Positions 13,601-28,600 of a DNA stretch of 64,000 nt are shown here, piece after piece. Numbering within the stretch: position 1 is the stretch's first letter; each line of letters begins with the position of its first letter. The notes below the pieces were generated by a model. That model was not told the origin of the DNA, searched no databases, and worked only from the letters and a program-made list of their open reading frames with translations. Source of the DNA: Cyprinodon diabolis (Eukaryota; Chordata; Actinopteri; Cyprinodontiformes; Cyprinodontidae); assembly GCA_030533445.1 (NCBI GenBank), contig CM060081.1, forward strand, positions 2,634,315 to 2,698,314. Direction: 5' to 3'. The position numbers and the translations under genes were made by a program.

Positions 13601-16600
13601 AAATGAATTTCTGCTCAGCGCCAAAATCCCATTTCCTCATAGCTCACTGCCCACTAAAACCTTTGTGGAACAAACATGTTTCAACTAATTAAGTCCAAAT
13701 TTGTTTGAGTTATAGTCAAGATGCGGATCTATAAAGTCATCCAGAGTTTCTAATGTGCTTTCATGGTGTTTTGCAGTGTTTATTTTTCATATTTTCTTTT
13801 TTTAATCACCTATAAATCAGACATGGTGACATTTAATATGTCAAAATATTCCTCAATGCCTTTCTGTCACACAAAATACAAATAGACTTTTAAATTCTGT
13901 TATACAAACAATCAATAAGTTGGGAGCTGTACTTGCTTTAATTCACATACATCATTTCAGGTGCAAGTTGCTCCTAAGACCCTCTGGAGCTTAAGGGTTA
14001 ATTAACAGTAATGATGAAGGAAAACTGCAGCAATGTTACCTGACTGAAGTCTGGGTCTTTCTCTCCATCCATCTTTGGAAGCTCCTCCCTCTCCTCTTCT
14101 GCTTCAGAGCTGCAGGCATTCAGCTCCGGGGCGCTGTCTTTTCCCGCCTACGCAGAGGAGATAGAGAAAAAACATCTTACAGAGATCTTTGTTTCCCTTG
14201 AAAACAAAGAGATGAAGATTTATACTTTCTGTGCTTCGTACCATTTTGTCTTCAATGACTTTGCGGATGTAGACGGTTGCCTGGGTGTACTCTCTCAGGT
14301 CCCTCTGCTGCTGAAACAGGAAGCTCTCTCTGCACTCCCAGCACAGCTCTAATGATAAACACAGTTCAAGAAAATGATCATATGTCCTAAGAATGATTAA
14401 CCTGACATCTTCTGGTTCAGATTCTCAGTCATCCAGGTCACAGTCATTCCAAAAAAGTTAAAGACAATCCACTGGACGTTGTTTCCAAGTTTAAAGACGT
14501 TTCTCTTCCCATCCAGGAAGATTTTTCAATTCAACATGTTTGAATTCAATTCATTTTGAATTCTCTCATGTTTGTTTTTAATAAATGTAAAGATAAAATT
14601 TATTTGAAATTGGCCATATGTGTAGCATAGACAATTTTGCCAGGTGAGGACAGAATATTTACGAAAAGACAAAGTGCATTACTTTGAAATTATGTCACAA
14701 TTCATTTAAAATCAAACCTGTTATTTACTTTATTAAAATGAGTTAGATCATCACTGCATTTCCTTAAAAAGAAAAACAAATCCAGCTGTAAAAGAGAAAA
14801 GCAGTTTTTAGAGTAAAACCTACCAGGCTCGGTGGTGTACTGCGCCGTAGAGCCGTCTGCGGCGTTCTGACTCACACAGTGGATCGCTATGGGCTTGTCA
14901 ACGATGAAGAGTCTGCTGATCACGTCCCATTCGTAAGGCCACAACAGAGCTATACTGTGCAGAACAGACAGCACCACTTCAGACCATTTCTAGGTGAAAC
15001 TTTTTAGGTTTATATTATTTATGTTTCCCAAACAGATGTGTTAAGTTTTCTGACAGACAGGGAACCTTCCAGTTCCTGACTCATTAGCAAACCGTTCTCC
15101 TGCATTAGCGCAGACTAACGTACAGAAAAACCTTCCTGTCATTTGTTTCTGTGTAAGCCCTGTACATCAGAGGAGAGCTCGTTACTGATTGGCTGAACCT
15201 AAACTATACTAGGGGTTAGGGCTGCACGATATTGGGATTTTGGCCGATATCCGATATGCCGATATTTTCAAACTCATGTAGCCGATAACCGATATCAATA
15301 CCGATGTTAAAGCTGGACAAAAATAAGTAGTCATTGAAAATAGCAGTTTTGTTATCCATTTCTGACACTTTGAAAAATAATATACTCAAATATATTTTCA
15401 TATGCTGATATCAAATTGATTTTTAAAAACGCGGTATCGATCTATTTTACCTTCAAAATCTCGTGAAATTTCATCGTTCTGTTTAGTGTTGCGCCAATGC
15501 CATTTTTTGGCCCCGATACCGATACCTGGCTGTGCAGTATCGGCCGATACCGATACCATAATAATGTAAAATAATTGCCATCACAGCTTTGTCAAGCTGC
15601 TGCCTACCTTTGTGAAGCAGGAAAATATCTAATACAAAGTGAATCCAGTAGAACTTTTTGATAAAAAGTTCTACTGTATAATAAAAATAAAAAGTTTTTA
15701 TTGCCTACCAGGAGTGGGTGACAATAGTTGAATAAACTTATGGCTCTCAAAATGGTATCGCTGCCCTATTTGTTGGTACTCGCCGATACCGTCGATATCG
15801 TCGATACCGCGTCAATATATCAACATATAAAAATATGGCAAAATGTGAATTTTCGGGGGATTTCGTAGCATAACGATGACATATAGCAATATTTCATTAG
15901 TAAAAGAGATTGATATGGTGTTTTTAAATGGCAATATATCAGCATATGAAGATATTGGGATATTTTAATGTATCAATATTTTTTCCCTCGTCTTTAAGTT
16001 TTTAAGTCTGTAAAAAAGAAGTTTTTGAGGAAGAAGAAGAAGTAGTATTTTTTTATTTTTTTTTAGACTTTAGAAACTCAGAAGCTTATCAAATATCGGG
16101 TTAAATATCGGTGGGGTGGCCGATGTCCGATATTCAGTTTTAAGGCCGATACTGATAGGGGGCCGATTATATCGTGCATCCCTACTAGGGTTGAGTATTG
16201 GCATGGGTGTTGCCATACTTGGGTCACGATACAATTTTATAACTTTGTTGCAATATCACCATATGTTGCAATGTTTTTTCCTGGTTTGAATCCAACCTAT
16301 GGTCCTTTGCTGCAAGTCTCTCCCCCTCTCTCATTCCCCATTTCCTGTCAGCCTACTGTCAGAAAAACGACCCACTAGTGCTGTAAAAACAAAAAAAAAA
16401 ATAAACAAACAAAAAGCAATCTGTGTATATGTCCATCAGAAAATATTGATGGTTCAATTATTTTGCTATCCACGCTGTTTGAGTCAGTCCAGGTCTTCCA
16501 GAGTAACTGCCTCATCTACATCTGCCAGATCAATATATCAGGCAGCCAAAAATCTATTTTTTTCCACACATCTAAACTATACTAGGGCTGAAACAACTAA

Positions 16601-19600
16601 TAGGATTAATCGATTATTAAAATAATCATCTGATAATTTAATAATCGATTAATGGTTAACTGGAGACTTCTTTTATACAAACAGCCATTCAACTTTTAAA
16701 CTCTATGCAGCGTGGCTGGTATTTAAAAAAAAAAAAAAAAAAAAAAGATAACTTATCTTTTTACTATCTTTCTGTATTTCTTATCATTACTAATTTGGTT
16801 CTCACATTTTGGTACCTGTCACATTATTTTTCTTTTTTAATCACCTTATTTTTTATGTTATTAGAAGTTTATTTTTATTTGCATTTTTTTGTTTGTGTGT
16901 CTCCTGTACTGCTCAAAGGAACTGGCCCTGGCCGGAGGAATTAAAGGTATACTATGCAACCTGTGTTGATTTTCCAGCGAGGCTCCCCCCAGAGGGCGAA
17001 AGTAAAAGTGCACTGTCGTAAATATGCTCAGCTGTTCTCCTGGTTTCTCCGTCAAGCCAGGCGCGGTTGTTTTGAGCTTAGCAGACAGGCGAACGCAACG
17101 AATGACTAACACAGTGAAAGTATGAACATGCACACAGAGAGAGAGAAACCATTCCAATGTTACTTACAATCGCATCAGCAGAAACGCGAGGTCCGCGTCA
17201 GCCTTGCAGCCTTATTTTTATTTTAGCTCTCGCCATTCGGAAAAAGCTTGCCCGATGTTCACCCGTGTACGACTCCTCTCTCTGTTCGGAGCCCTTTTCC
17301 TCTTTCTTGCCTGCTCCGACATGGGCTTTCGCTGTTTTCACGCTGGTTCCGCCATGATAACTGCACAAAGATCGCCACTGCGCTAGCAACGAGCATGCTT
17401 TTAACTGGGGGCGTGTAGCGGTTCTCGCCGTAAAGCAAGACCGACTCTCGCGAGACTTCTGAGCCTGTGGGTGCGGGCCGAGGGCTCCTGCAATTGCAAG
17501 TGCGGTATTTCCCCCACAGACCACCAGGGCGGCCGAGAAAACCTTTGTTCAACCTGAAATGACTCATTTAATCATCCAAAACGTTATGGAACACATTAAT
17601 TAACTGAAAAATGTTGCATAGTGTGCCTTTAAGCGGCCTCAGTCTAAGGCGACGTTTACGCTGCAGGCTAACCTTGATGCTCAATTCAGATTTTTTTTGT
17701 GAAATCAGATTTTTTTTTACGTTGCCATTCACATTTTCAAATACATTAAACCTTTATGTGATCTTCTGTGTGAACTGTAGTCATTGAGCTTAAGTGTCCC
17801 GCATGTGCAGTAGAGGACGCCATGACATCACATGCCAGCGTGCTCTGTGTTTATGGAAGTAAACATGGATGGTAGTGCTGGAGCGCGTCTAGCCATCTTT
17901 CCAAACCTTAAAAATTCTATCCTTTCAAGATGGTTAAACATAAATACTGCTCTCCGCATCATCGTCCAACATGGTTGCTGTTTTTGTTGCCGCTTCTGTG
18001 TAGCAAAAAGCAATAACCTTTGTCAGTGATTAATGGCATTATGGTGGGATGAATGCGACCTGAAAAGATCAGATTCGTATTGGATTCAGGACCACAGAGC
18101 AAAGTGGTCTGGATCGCTTTTGAAAAAATCGGATCTGTGTTGTTAGGCTGTCATGAAAAGATCAGAACCAGGTAGCATATGGGGAAAAAAAGAAAGGGGA
18201 TTTGGGTCACTTCAGGCTGCTGTGTGAATGTAGCCTTGGAGACTCTTTAGCTCAGTGTTTCCCAACCTTTTCTGACTCCTCTACCCCTTTGGACATTTCA
18301 TCTTACCATAAGTTTCCATCTCAAAAGTATTGATGATTGTCCAAAAGCGGAACGCACAATAACCAATTATAAAATAAAAAAGTAGATTATTTAATCTTAA
18401 TTTATCTTTTTAACTTGAGCATTTAATTCTTTGGCATGTCATTCTTTCTAACTAAAAATAAATTAATACAAGATAACAAGTTGCCCAGAAGCTAGTAAGG
18501 AATCCAAATAAATCATACTATAAATCTGCCTTTATAAAACATTTAAACTTGAGGAATTAACTCCATTTCTTTTAAACTTTGTTTTGTTTTTTATCATTGG
18601 TGACACCTGAGCTGCTTTGATCAGGTGTGGGAAACCAGCTGATCCCAGGCTGTTCTCTACATCCAGTCTGGTCCTCTGCTTGGTTTAGATGTGTTTCAAA
18701 GCTGAACTCAAACATAGAAGAAAAACTTACTTTTTGGCTGATAAAAGCTTAATTGTTAAATTGGGTCCCGATCAAGTAGAATCTATCTGATTTTATTACC
18801 TGAGAAATTAAATATTTTCATGTACTCATTGAAATGCACTCTTGGACCACTAGGGGTACGAGTACCCCCTGTTGGGAATCACTGCTCTAGCTGATAGAGC
18901 AACCCACTTAAAACAGAAATTTTACCAACATTTTCAAAATGTATATAAACATTTTGTATTTAAAATAAAAATACTCTGTCAATCTGCTCTTTCCAGAAAT
19001 CCTCAAGTGGAAAAATTTTAGTTCCAGCTGGTTTAATTTAGTCACAAATCTTTTTTAAGGAACCTTTGGCTATCCGATTATTAATGATTAATCAAAAAAA
19101 TTATCCAAAGATTAATCGATTTACAAAATAATCGTTAGCTGAAGCCGTAATTGAAACATTCGCTAGAAGAATAATCCCCTCTCTCTCTGTATATATATAT
19201 ATATATATTCAAATATACATAGATAAATGTTTTACAAACATTGGGAACTGACAGAATGGCTGGGATTGTCTCCATGAAAGCTTTAAATAATGACCGTATC
19301 CTGTTTTTTAAATGTGATGCTGCAGACAAATTTGAATAAATGAAAGAAACATAACATCACACAGTTTGCTTCATGCTGTTTTCCAGAGAAGGAATCTGGC
19401 TGCAGACCTCGACCTGCTCCGTCAGGACCCAAAGTTTATTCCAGACGTTTTATTCGGAGCCTTCAGGAAAAGCACGTAGCATGTATGAGCTGCCGCATTT
19501 TACTAATAGAAGAAGACAAATTTTTTTATGCGAGGTGAGTGCTCGTTTAAGTCTGCCTAGAAAGGCCAATAAATCTGTGTGTCATTGTTTTTGGGTGATT

Positions 19601-22600
19601 TTCTTTTACTTATTACAACATTATGTCTCTTACTTCGCCAAAAGTTTAACGCTGCACCTTGCTGTAAACTCAGCTTTTTAACAATAAAAAAACACTTCCA
19701 AGAAAATAAAATAGACATTTGAAAGTTTTGTCTCTACTGTTTTCTGCAGTGTTGTGGGGGGGGAAAAATAAACAGAAGTTATTATCTATTGTGTTCATGA
19801 ATCGAGGCATTCAGTAATTCACTGTGGGAAGACTGAGCTTATCCAGTTGAACTGGAAAGAGATTGTATATAAATCATTAAACACATGAATAGACAAACAA
19901 ACCCAGGAAATAAACAGGAACGTAAAATATTTCTGATATACTAGCTTTTAATTTACTTCGCCTTTACTTTGAAAGGCTTTGGATAAACTTCTGGTCCTGA
20001 CAGAGCAGGTCTGCAGCTAGACTCTCCAAGCTTTCCAAGACACATAAGATCACTGAAATGAACGGAACTGAGCTGTCTCTATAGTTCTGCTGCTATAGGC
20101 TTAGACTGCTGGAGGACATAGGGACCCCTTTTTCATCATTCTGCTTCATTCTATCTCTATTCTCCCACTCTGCAGAATCTGTTAGTTCAATCTCTAACGT
20201 TCTGCTCTCTCTGCTTTTTCTCATAGTAGCTTCATCTGGTCTGTTACTGTTTGGCTGTGACTCCATCCTGGAGAGAAACATCAGCTGTGCTGCTGCCATC
20301 AACACCTTTGTTTCTAGATGTTGGAGCTTGGCCTGTTTTCCAGTGTAGTCCTGTTTCTCTCACTGTGACTAACTGGATGTGCTCTCTTCATCCTCTGACA
20401 TGGGAGCTGGCTCGGAGCTCGTCTGCCTGGCTGTGTGTTTCCTGGACGGGGCCGCCTGTGGAGCTGGTTGACAGTTGCCTTTTGTATCTATGCTTCTTTT
20501 TCTATGTCTGCTTCTGTCTCCTTGAACCCCAGTGGGCCTCAGCAGATGGCCGCCCACACTGAGCCTGGTTCTGATGGAGGTTTCTTCCTGTTTAAAGGGA
20601 GTTTTTCCTCTCCACTGTCGCTACAAGCATGCTTAGTGTGAGGGATTGCTGAAGAGTCAATGAGTCGATGCAATCAGCTGGTTTTCCTTAGATAGAAAAC
20701 TTTGAATCAATCTGACTGGATGATCTGGTGAACTGGAAAGTGAGCTGAGATGACATGATGTGTATTGGGGCTATAGAAATAAACTGAACTGAATTGAACT
20801 CACTGTTGGGCCTCTCCGTTGATCAGGGAGTCGTAGGTGAACATGAAGCCGCCATGCGGACAGAGAAGCAGCGAATTCCCCACATTAGACACTGGAGACG
20901 ATTTTGTGGGTCTCCTAAAATGTACAGATGAGGATGAAAACTAACATCTGGAAGAGTAAATGATCAACATCAGTAAGCAAAGAACAGGATGAAATCATCA
21001 TGAGGTGAACCACCAACTCAAGCATTATGGCACTTTACATCGTGCAGCTGTGTTTAAACTTTCACATGGACGTTTTTTTTTCAAGGTGAGACAACAAACA
21101 ATTTCCTCATTTGATGCCGAACCAAACATACCTGATAAATTTTCTCCACTCCTCCACAAAAAACAGAGGGACTATGTAAAGTCTATCTGTGCCCTGGAGG
21201 AACCAACCATAAAGGCATTAATGTTTCTGAAGTGAAAATCGAAGCCTTCAGGAGTGACAGTTGGATGTTTGTACCTGGGGCCACTTGGTGAGCGTAGGTC
21301 GGTTCTTTTCGTGGAAAAGGTTGAGGAGCTGATTCTTTTGATCCAGAGCCATCATCTTACTGACTGCCTCGTTGTCCTTCTCCTCCTGCTCCAACGTCTG
21401 AGGAAAAACCAGAAAAATACGCTTTACAATACAATTAAAGACTCCACAGGTTTTAAATGTTAACCCACACCCAAAATTACTCACAGAAGCCAATTTATAT
21501 ATAAACAATAATCCGATTAATCGATTATTGAAATACTCAATTTGAAAAACAAATGCTAGTTGCAGCCCTAATTTAAAACTGAATCAAAAAGAGAGTTTAA
21601 AGGTAAATCCACTAGCAGACATATTTAAGCATATTTTTTCCAATCGGATTTGTCCAGCTAAACATATATTTATAGTCCCACCTGTTGGGATACTGTCTAT
21701 AACCTGCCGCCTTTCTCTACACTGTGGATATAAAGAGCACTGGAAAGCACGTTTTTACACAAAAACGTCTTCGTGTTGAATTGACAACACTTTATGTATC
21801 AGACTTTTTAAAGAGGGGTTCCATGAGACATGAGTAGAAATCAGTAGATTACTGACAGTACATAGCGGAGGCGGAATAACGCTGCCTATCTTACTGAGAG
21901 AGCTGATGGTGTGCGTATCGGAAGACGGAGACCAAAAAGACCTCCCTCATCCTTGGCCCTATCTCAATTTTTCGAAATAGTCGCAAAATTGAGCTTTCAA
22001 TTTATATAATAGCATCTGGCTGTTTTTTTATAAAGGTTACTTTATACTTTTACACTTTAAATAGTTTTTGGGACAAATACTTTTTCACTTTTACTTGAGT
22101 AAAGAGGTCAAGTTGATACTCTAACTTTTCCCAGAGTGTTTTTAAACTGCAGTGTCTATACTACTACTTAAGTAACAAATGTGTGAACTTCTAACACGAC
22201 TGAAACCCGTCTCACCAGAGCTGCTCCATGTTAATCCAATGTAAACAGAGTTGTTTGTGCTTGTTAAATCAGAAGTGACTGGCGCTCTGTGTTGACGTCA
22301 GTTCAGCGCGTAATTTAGTTGGTCAACCCAGCTCTGGTGTTCCAACATTATGCTGATCAGAGCCGAGGAGATTTTAGGGGTATTAATATATATTCTGTAT
22401 TAAATCTTCCTAAAGGAACCTTTTGTTACTCAGTTAATATAAAAATAACAAACAATTGACAAATTGATCGATTAGCTAAAAGATTGCTAATTGCAGCTCT
22501 AGTCCTGAGTAACCAGAACCTGAAGCTCAACAAAAATGATATAAACTTGCTTTGCAATAAAATGCACCTTTTTGAACATAGAAAGTAAACTTAATTAAAA

Positions 22601-25600
22601 TACTACAATCTGAAATATTTCACACCCATCAACAGATTTAAGGTGTTTTTTGAAATTTATTTTCAGAGACATTTGGTTTATCATTGATAAAAGCTAGTTT
22701 TAAACCTGCTAAACAGATTTGACCTATCTCTAGGCTTTATGCTCCTATAGGCTTAGACTGCTGGAGGACATAGGGACCCCTTTTTCATCATATCTCTATT
22801 CTCCCACTCTGCACTACTTGTTAGTTCAATGTTTCATTCTGCTTCATTCTACACCTTTGTTCCTAGATGTTGGAGCTTGGCCTGTTTTCCAGTGTAGTCC
22901 TGTTTCTCTGACTGTGACTAACTGGATGTGCTCTCTTCATCCTCTGACATGGGAGCTGGCTCGGAGCTCGTCTGCCTGGCTGTGGGTTTCCTGGACGGGG
23001 CCGCCTGTGGAGCTGGTTGACAGTTGCCTTTTGTATCTATGCTTCTTTTTCTATGTTTTCTATTCTGCATTAAGTGAAGCATGGAGCTGCAATAAAAACA
23101 GGCTAAGATTAAAGAGGCGGCCCAATAAAGGACATCATAGGCTGTCATGGATACCCTACCAGACAATGCCGACACGGCTCTTGAAGGTGGGTGAATTCTG
23201 GGGCTTTGGGGAAGTATTCCCTCAGCTTTGTCCAAACTTCAGTCGACACCAGCTTCCGTTCTGTCTCCAGAATACTCAGTCCTCCTGCAGCAGGAGCACA
23301 GGTGTCATGGACAGATCTAACACTTGTTTCATTATCTCAAATATTAAAATAAATAAATAAATCTAAAGATTGTTATAGAGAGTAGGCAAACACTCTTATT
23401 GTGGCTGGAACGCACCATGACCGCAAATAATGTCTTCATTGAACGTCTTCGTCTCGTCTTCAGTCCCTTCGGAGACGTCTGAGCTGAACTCTGCAGGGGA
23501 AATAGAAAAGCAATGAAAATCAGAAATATCCTGGAATAAAATAAATTATCCTTGTTTTCTCCCTGATTATTTTGAATTAAACAGCAAAACAAAGCAAGAA
23601 TATATTGCTTTTCCCGAAACAAGAAGCCAGATATAAAACCCATTCTCTTTTCTCAACTATATTACCGTATTTTCACGTCTATAAGGCGCATATAAACGTC
23701 TTTTTTCTCTCTCAAAATGTGCGGCGCGCCCTATAGTGCGGTGCGCCCTATCTGTGTTGTTACTGCGGACGTTGTTGAGACCACCATGAGAACGTTAAAG
23801 GGGGAAGTGTGGGCGTGGATTGTGTATAAAAGAACAGGTATGTGCTTTATGCAGAACTCCTCATCTCCTCATTGAGGAGGTGATAAAAGCGTGGCTGAGG
23901 GAGGTGAATGTAAGGAGACCAGGTGGTTTTTTCCACGCATCACCATCGCCGTTGATCTGTGACTCCATGCGTGCCCATCTCACAGCCGATGTGAAAGACA
24001 TGGTGATACAAATGAACGCTGTGCTAGCTGCAGCCAGAGCAGCAAAGCTGCTTCAGCCGCGCGTCAGAACTAACTGGTACAATCTAAACTGCAGGCACCA
24101 GGATAATAAAAGCGAACATATTCTGTCGGCAGGTTTCAGCATTTTAAGTTAATGTATGCATCAATAAACTGTTTCAGAGGAGTGATCACAGCGCTCTGTG
24201 TCATCAGCGATGTGTCTGTCTCATGGCCAGCTCCCAGGTTTGATTAATACTTTGTAATAAATACATGAATAAAGCACAATCATACTCAGTTCTGTTCCCG
24301 CTCTATTTTTAATTACGCAGTAGAGGTATTTAAACGTAGTAAAGGACATGTACCTGTATATAAAACCCGCGCCCTATAGTCCGGTGCGCCTTATCTGTCT
24401 GTTAAATACAGTAATGGCACACATCACTGAAACTGCGCCTTTTAGTACGGTGCGCCTTATGGTCGCGAAAATACGATATTAGACTGGTAAGTTAACACTT
24501 TGTTCTTAGTATACAGTCATAGATCTTTGTTATTATTTTCTATGTTTATAAGAAGCAAAATGCGGGCAGTTAAAAGTCTAGCGCCCCTAGTGGCCAAATG
24601 TACACAGTCTGCCTTTAAGGTGAGCCTGATCCTCATATTAGCATGAGACATGAGGCCAACATGCAGGTCAGAGGAGACGTGTTATAAACCCCTCATCCCA
24701 GCAGGACCTCGGCACCCACCGCTGAGATCGCCACCAACAAACTAAAAGTTATAAGTTATGAAATCTAGAGCTGGACGGTTCATAGCAGTTCTGATTAATC
24801 CATCTTCAGTCCGTTTTCCATTTATTACATGAAACTAATTTTTATCAGCTGTGTGGGGGGGAAAATCAATCTCCTATTAATTTCTTTTTACATACAAGGA
24901 TTTCTTAGGGCTGAGTCTCGTTCATTCAGGCCTCAGAGCTAAAAGGCTTCTAAGGGAGAGGAGTTCTTTTATCCTATTAGGGAGTGTTTGGGATAAAAAT
25001 AATAGTTCTCATAACAAACTGGACTTTTTCTCAGGGATTATTTCCCTACATTATGTGTGGAGACCTTCACAGCCTTTCTGCAGGGTTTTAATTAAGGAGA
25101 GATAAACACTGTCTGGATCAGAACAGAGCTAAATATCATGCTGTGAGGGAAGTTGATGTCTTGCTCTCTTTTTACTTGCAAAGTAAAATGAACTGAGTGA
25201 AATCCATCGATCTCCGTTGATTTAACCACAGCGGTTCTCAGATGTGAACTGACCTTAGCCCACTGCTAAGGACCTAATTATTTGATTCCGATGTTTAGAA
25301 GCAGAGGTGGATGAAAAAGGTTCAGGACTTTGGCGATCGAGGACTGGAGTCTGACGCCTCGTATGTTTCATAGTAATGTCTATGTGCTCGTCTCATAGGC
25401 GCTGAAAGGCATCCCCCTAGAGGTGTGGAGCTCTTCCGTTATGCTAGGTTGCAGCTTTTCTTAACTTGTAGTATTATTCTTAGCATGTGTTTTGGTGGAG
25501 TCTAATTTTTGAATTTTCAGGACCTTTTAAACATGCTGTGAAACAATTTCCCCTCCGCCGAGGGCTTCAGCTAACAGATATCTACAGAGGAATCAGATAC

Positions 25601-28600
25601 CCCTTTTTCACTACCCTTGAAAAAGCGTGCCGAGGCCGGTCTGAGCTCAGTAACTGAGATAACTTATCATGTGTAAATGGAAAGCAAACTGAACTGAACC
25701 GAGCTAGACACAACTGGACCGCGCTAACTGCAGACCAGTTCCAGAGGTGGGCTCGGCTCGGTTATTCCCTGGCTCGGTTCTCTGATAACAAGAGCGCATG
25801 AGCAGAACGCGTCGTCTCCGTCTGGCTGCACATCCCGATTCACACTCCATTCCAGTAGTTGGTGGTAATGCCGCTCCAGAGACAGAAGAAGAACAACTTC
25901 TTCAACTATAAACAAAAATCGAAATCTTCTCCACGCAACATTTTAAATAATGGCATTTTAAACAATAACACCGAAATACAGCAATAATAATCAACCATAA
26001 CTTTCTGAATGTAATGGGCGCCACCATTTTGATTGGTTTGATTCCCTCCTTCTTTGTCTTCTTCTTCTTGTGTTTTATGGCGGTTGGCAAACAACTTTTG
26101 GTGCATTACCGCCACCAACTGCTTGATTTATTCCTTCAATACTGGCAGTAATACCACAGATCGTCACTAGGAGGCGAGGAGTCGAGGAACCGAGAAAGCG
26201 TGATGTGTAAACGGTCATCAGAACCGAGCTCGGCCTGGTTAACTGATCCGAGCTCGGACCGGTCTCGGCATGGATCGGTTTTTCAAGGGTAGTGTAAATG
26301 GGGTAAGAGAGTATCAAAGGAGGTGACGATTGGGATGTCCCGATCTCGAGATCGGATAATTTCCGGTGATCGGAGCTCTGCTACATTAGCTGACTTGTAG
26401 CGGCAATCTTTATGGCAACTACAGTAAAGTAACTGCTAGTTGCGGTTGACAGTAGCTGTGAACGGAAACCTCTGTGGCGGTGCAAAGCAAGCATGTCAGA
26501 AGTGAGGAAATATTTTACTCTCAAGAGTGAAGACTGTCCTAAAGCTACTGGCAATGTCTGCAACATGGCAATTTCAAGAGGAGTCGGCAGCAGAGCTACA
26601 TTAAACACCACACGCTTGATTCGTTCATCTGAGGACAAAACATGACGATGTGTGTGAAGCGTTTCGTAAAGCTGCAGATGGAAAGGTTGTTAAAGCAAAG
26701 CCACAAACGCAGGACGTTATGAGGAGAGAGGCTTACTGTTAGCGTGCGGTCCCTGGCCGTTGGTCTTGCCATTGCTGTGTTTGGTTTCATGCTCATCTTC
26801 TTCCAGCTGTTCCAAAGCCAGCTGCCTCCAGCCACGCAAAGATGCCTTTCCCACCCAGTAGCCTTCACCACTACAAGACACAAAACAAACACAGGATTTA
26901 TGAAAACTACACTCTTAAAATGAAGGAGAGCACAGACCAGTCAAATAAATCCAACCAAATTAAAGTTAAACGGGGCTTTTTACTTACTTGGATGTGCGCT
27001 TTACTAGATTAGAAATCCCTTTGTAGTCTTCATCGAGCTGTCTTTTTAGCCGCAGCACCCTGCACCGCTCGCTGACGCAGTCTCTACACAGAGAACAACC
27101 TGAAAAAAACAAACAATTTAACCGAAACAAAACTATAAACAAATATTCTACTTCAAACCCCTGAATCTTAGCCAGGTTTGGGATTATTTTCAGAGCATCC
27201 CTATCTTAAGTGAGTTATCCTGCGTTTAAACCGCTAGTTTACATGCAAAGTTAATGGTTGACGCGCATCAAGGTGCAGCAAAAGGTCCAGCGGCGCGTCT
27301 GGGCAGCTGAAGCAGCGCCTCATGAGCTTCTGAGGATCTGACTCGCTTGTAGCGCTTCAGAAGCAGCAGCTGCTGGATTTGGAAAAATTTAACTTTATCT
27401 GCTTGACGCCACATCAACCAATGAGAGAAGCTGATCTGGGAGCTGGCAGGGAGACAGACACAGCACTACTGATGCCTAAATTAACTTAAAATGCAGAAAC
27501 ATGCCGGCAGAATATGTTCGCTTTTATTATCCTGCTTCCTGCAGTTTGGATTACGTACATTAAACCCGCCTTCCAGCTGCCGCGACCAGTAGTGGAAAAC
27601 CGCAAGGGGCAAGTGGGCCAGAAGGCTGTTGAACAGTGACAGCGCAGCGCCGGTATGTGGGGGTCTGAGCGGCTCCCACAGAGAAATAATCTTTGAAGGC
27701 AGGATGGTAATCTGGATGAACTGACTGCACAGACCATGTTTTCAGGAGGACTTTCTCACTTCAACATAGATTCTAACTACTTTTTACCCGCTGATCACAG
27801 CTAATATAGCCGCCATTGTTCCAGGCAGAGAAAGGATAGGGTAGCTCCTCCTAACGTGCATCACACCCACTTTTACCTCCGCGCAGGTAGAGCAGCAAAC
27901 ATGCTTTAGTCGAGCGTCAGAACTAAACTGGTACAAGCATGAAAACTGAAGGCCTGAACGTAGCATTACTGCTGTTAAAGCCTGCAAAGATGCAGAAAGG
28001 TTCATTTGAAGAGCATTTGAAGAAGGTCCCTTCTGTAGCTGAGAGCAAACAATGTTTCGCTCACCGTCAAGTCTTGGTCCGCCACCGTAGCGTTCGTACA
28101 AGAGTTTGGCTGCTTGCAGAGAAACCCTCTTGATATCTGCCATCTTGTCTGGGTGCAGCTTTCCATGAGAACAAAGAAAAATGGAGTTGTCAATTTCCTT
28201 GGTGGCAGTGGAGTCATCGAGCCACTTCTTCAGCCACTCCAGGGGTATAAACTCAAATGGTTCTCCTACAGAAGAAAGGCACAAAAACATACAAAGCATT
28301 TAGATCATCAATCTGGGGCGGTGTACTCTAAACCAGGCATTCCCAAACTCGGTCCTCGAGGGCCGCTGTCCTGCAGGTTTTAAGGGTTTCCCTGCTTTGC
28401 ACAGCTGATTATCATGAATGCAGTAGAGCAGAAGCCTGTTAATCAGCTTTTAATTAAAATCAGCTGTGCTGGAGCACGGAAATCTCTAAAACCTGCAGGA
28501 CAGCGGCCCTCGAGGACCGAGTTTGGGGATGCCTGCTCTAAACATTCATCTCAGTTCCCTGACTTCTGATATGTAACCCAATAAGGCAAACTAAGTCCCA

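Larger units (their letters stand above)
16583..19150. mobile_element. hAT-like element with at least three nested insertions
   Basis: The left end TAGGGCTGAAACAACTAATA and the right part, around 19070-19150 (AATCGTTAGCTGAAGCC), look like the two halves of one GGGCTGCAACTAACGATTA-type element. They are now about 2.5 kb apart. Between them lie a TTAA-flanked element (16944-17635), an inverted-repeat element (17647-18240) and a hAT element (18253-18884). Confidence 0.5.

Noticed and set aside
27784..28299. Long minus-strand frame of 171 codons around usp48 exon 12
   Set aside because: Only 28065-28265 is exon. The rest reads through the donor into intronic repeat sequence.
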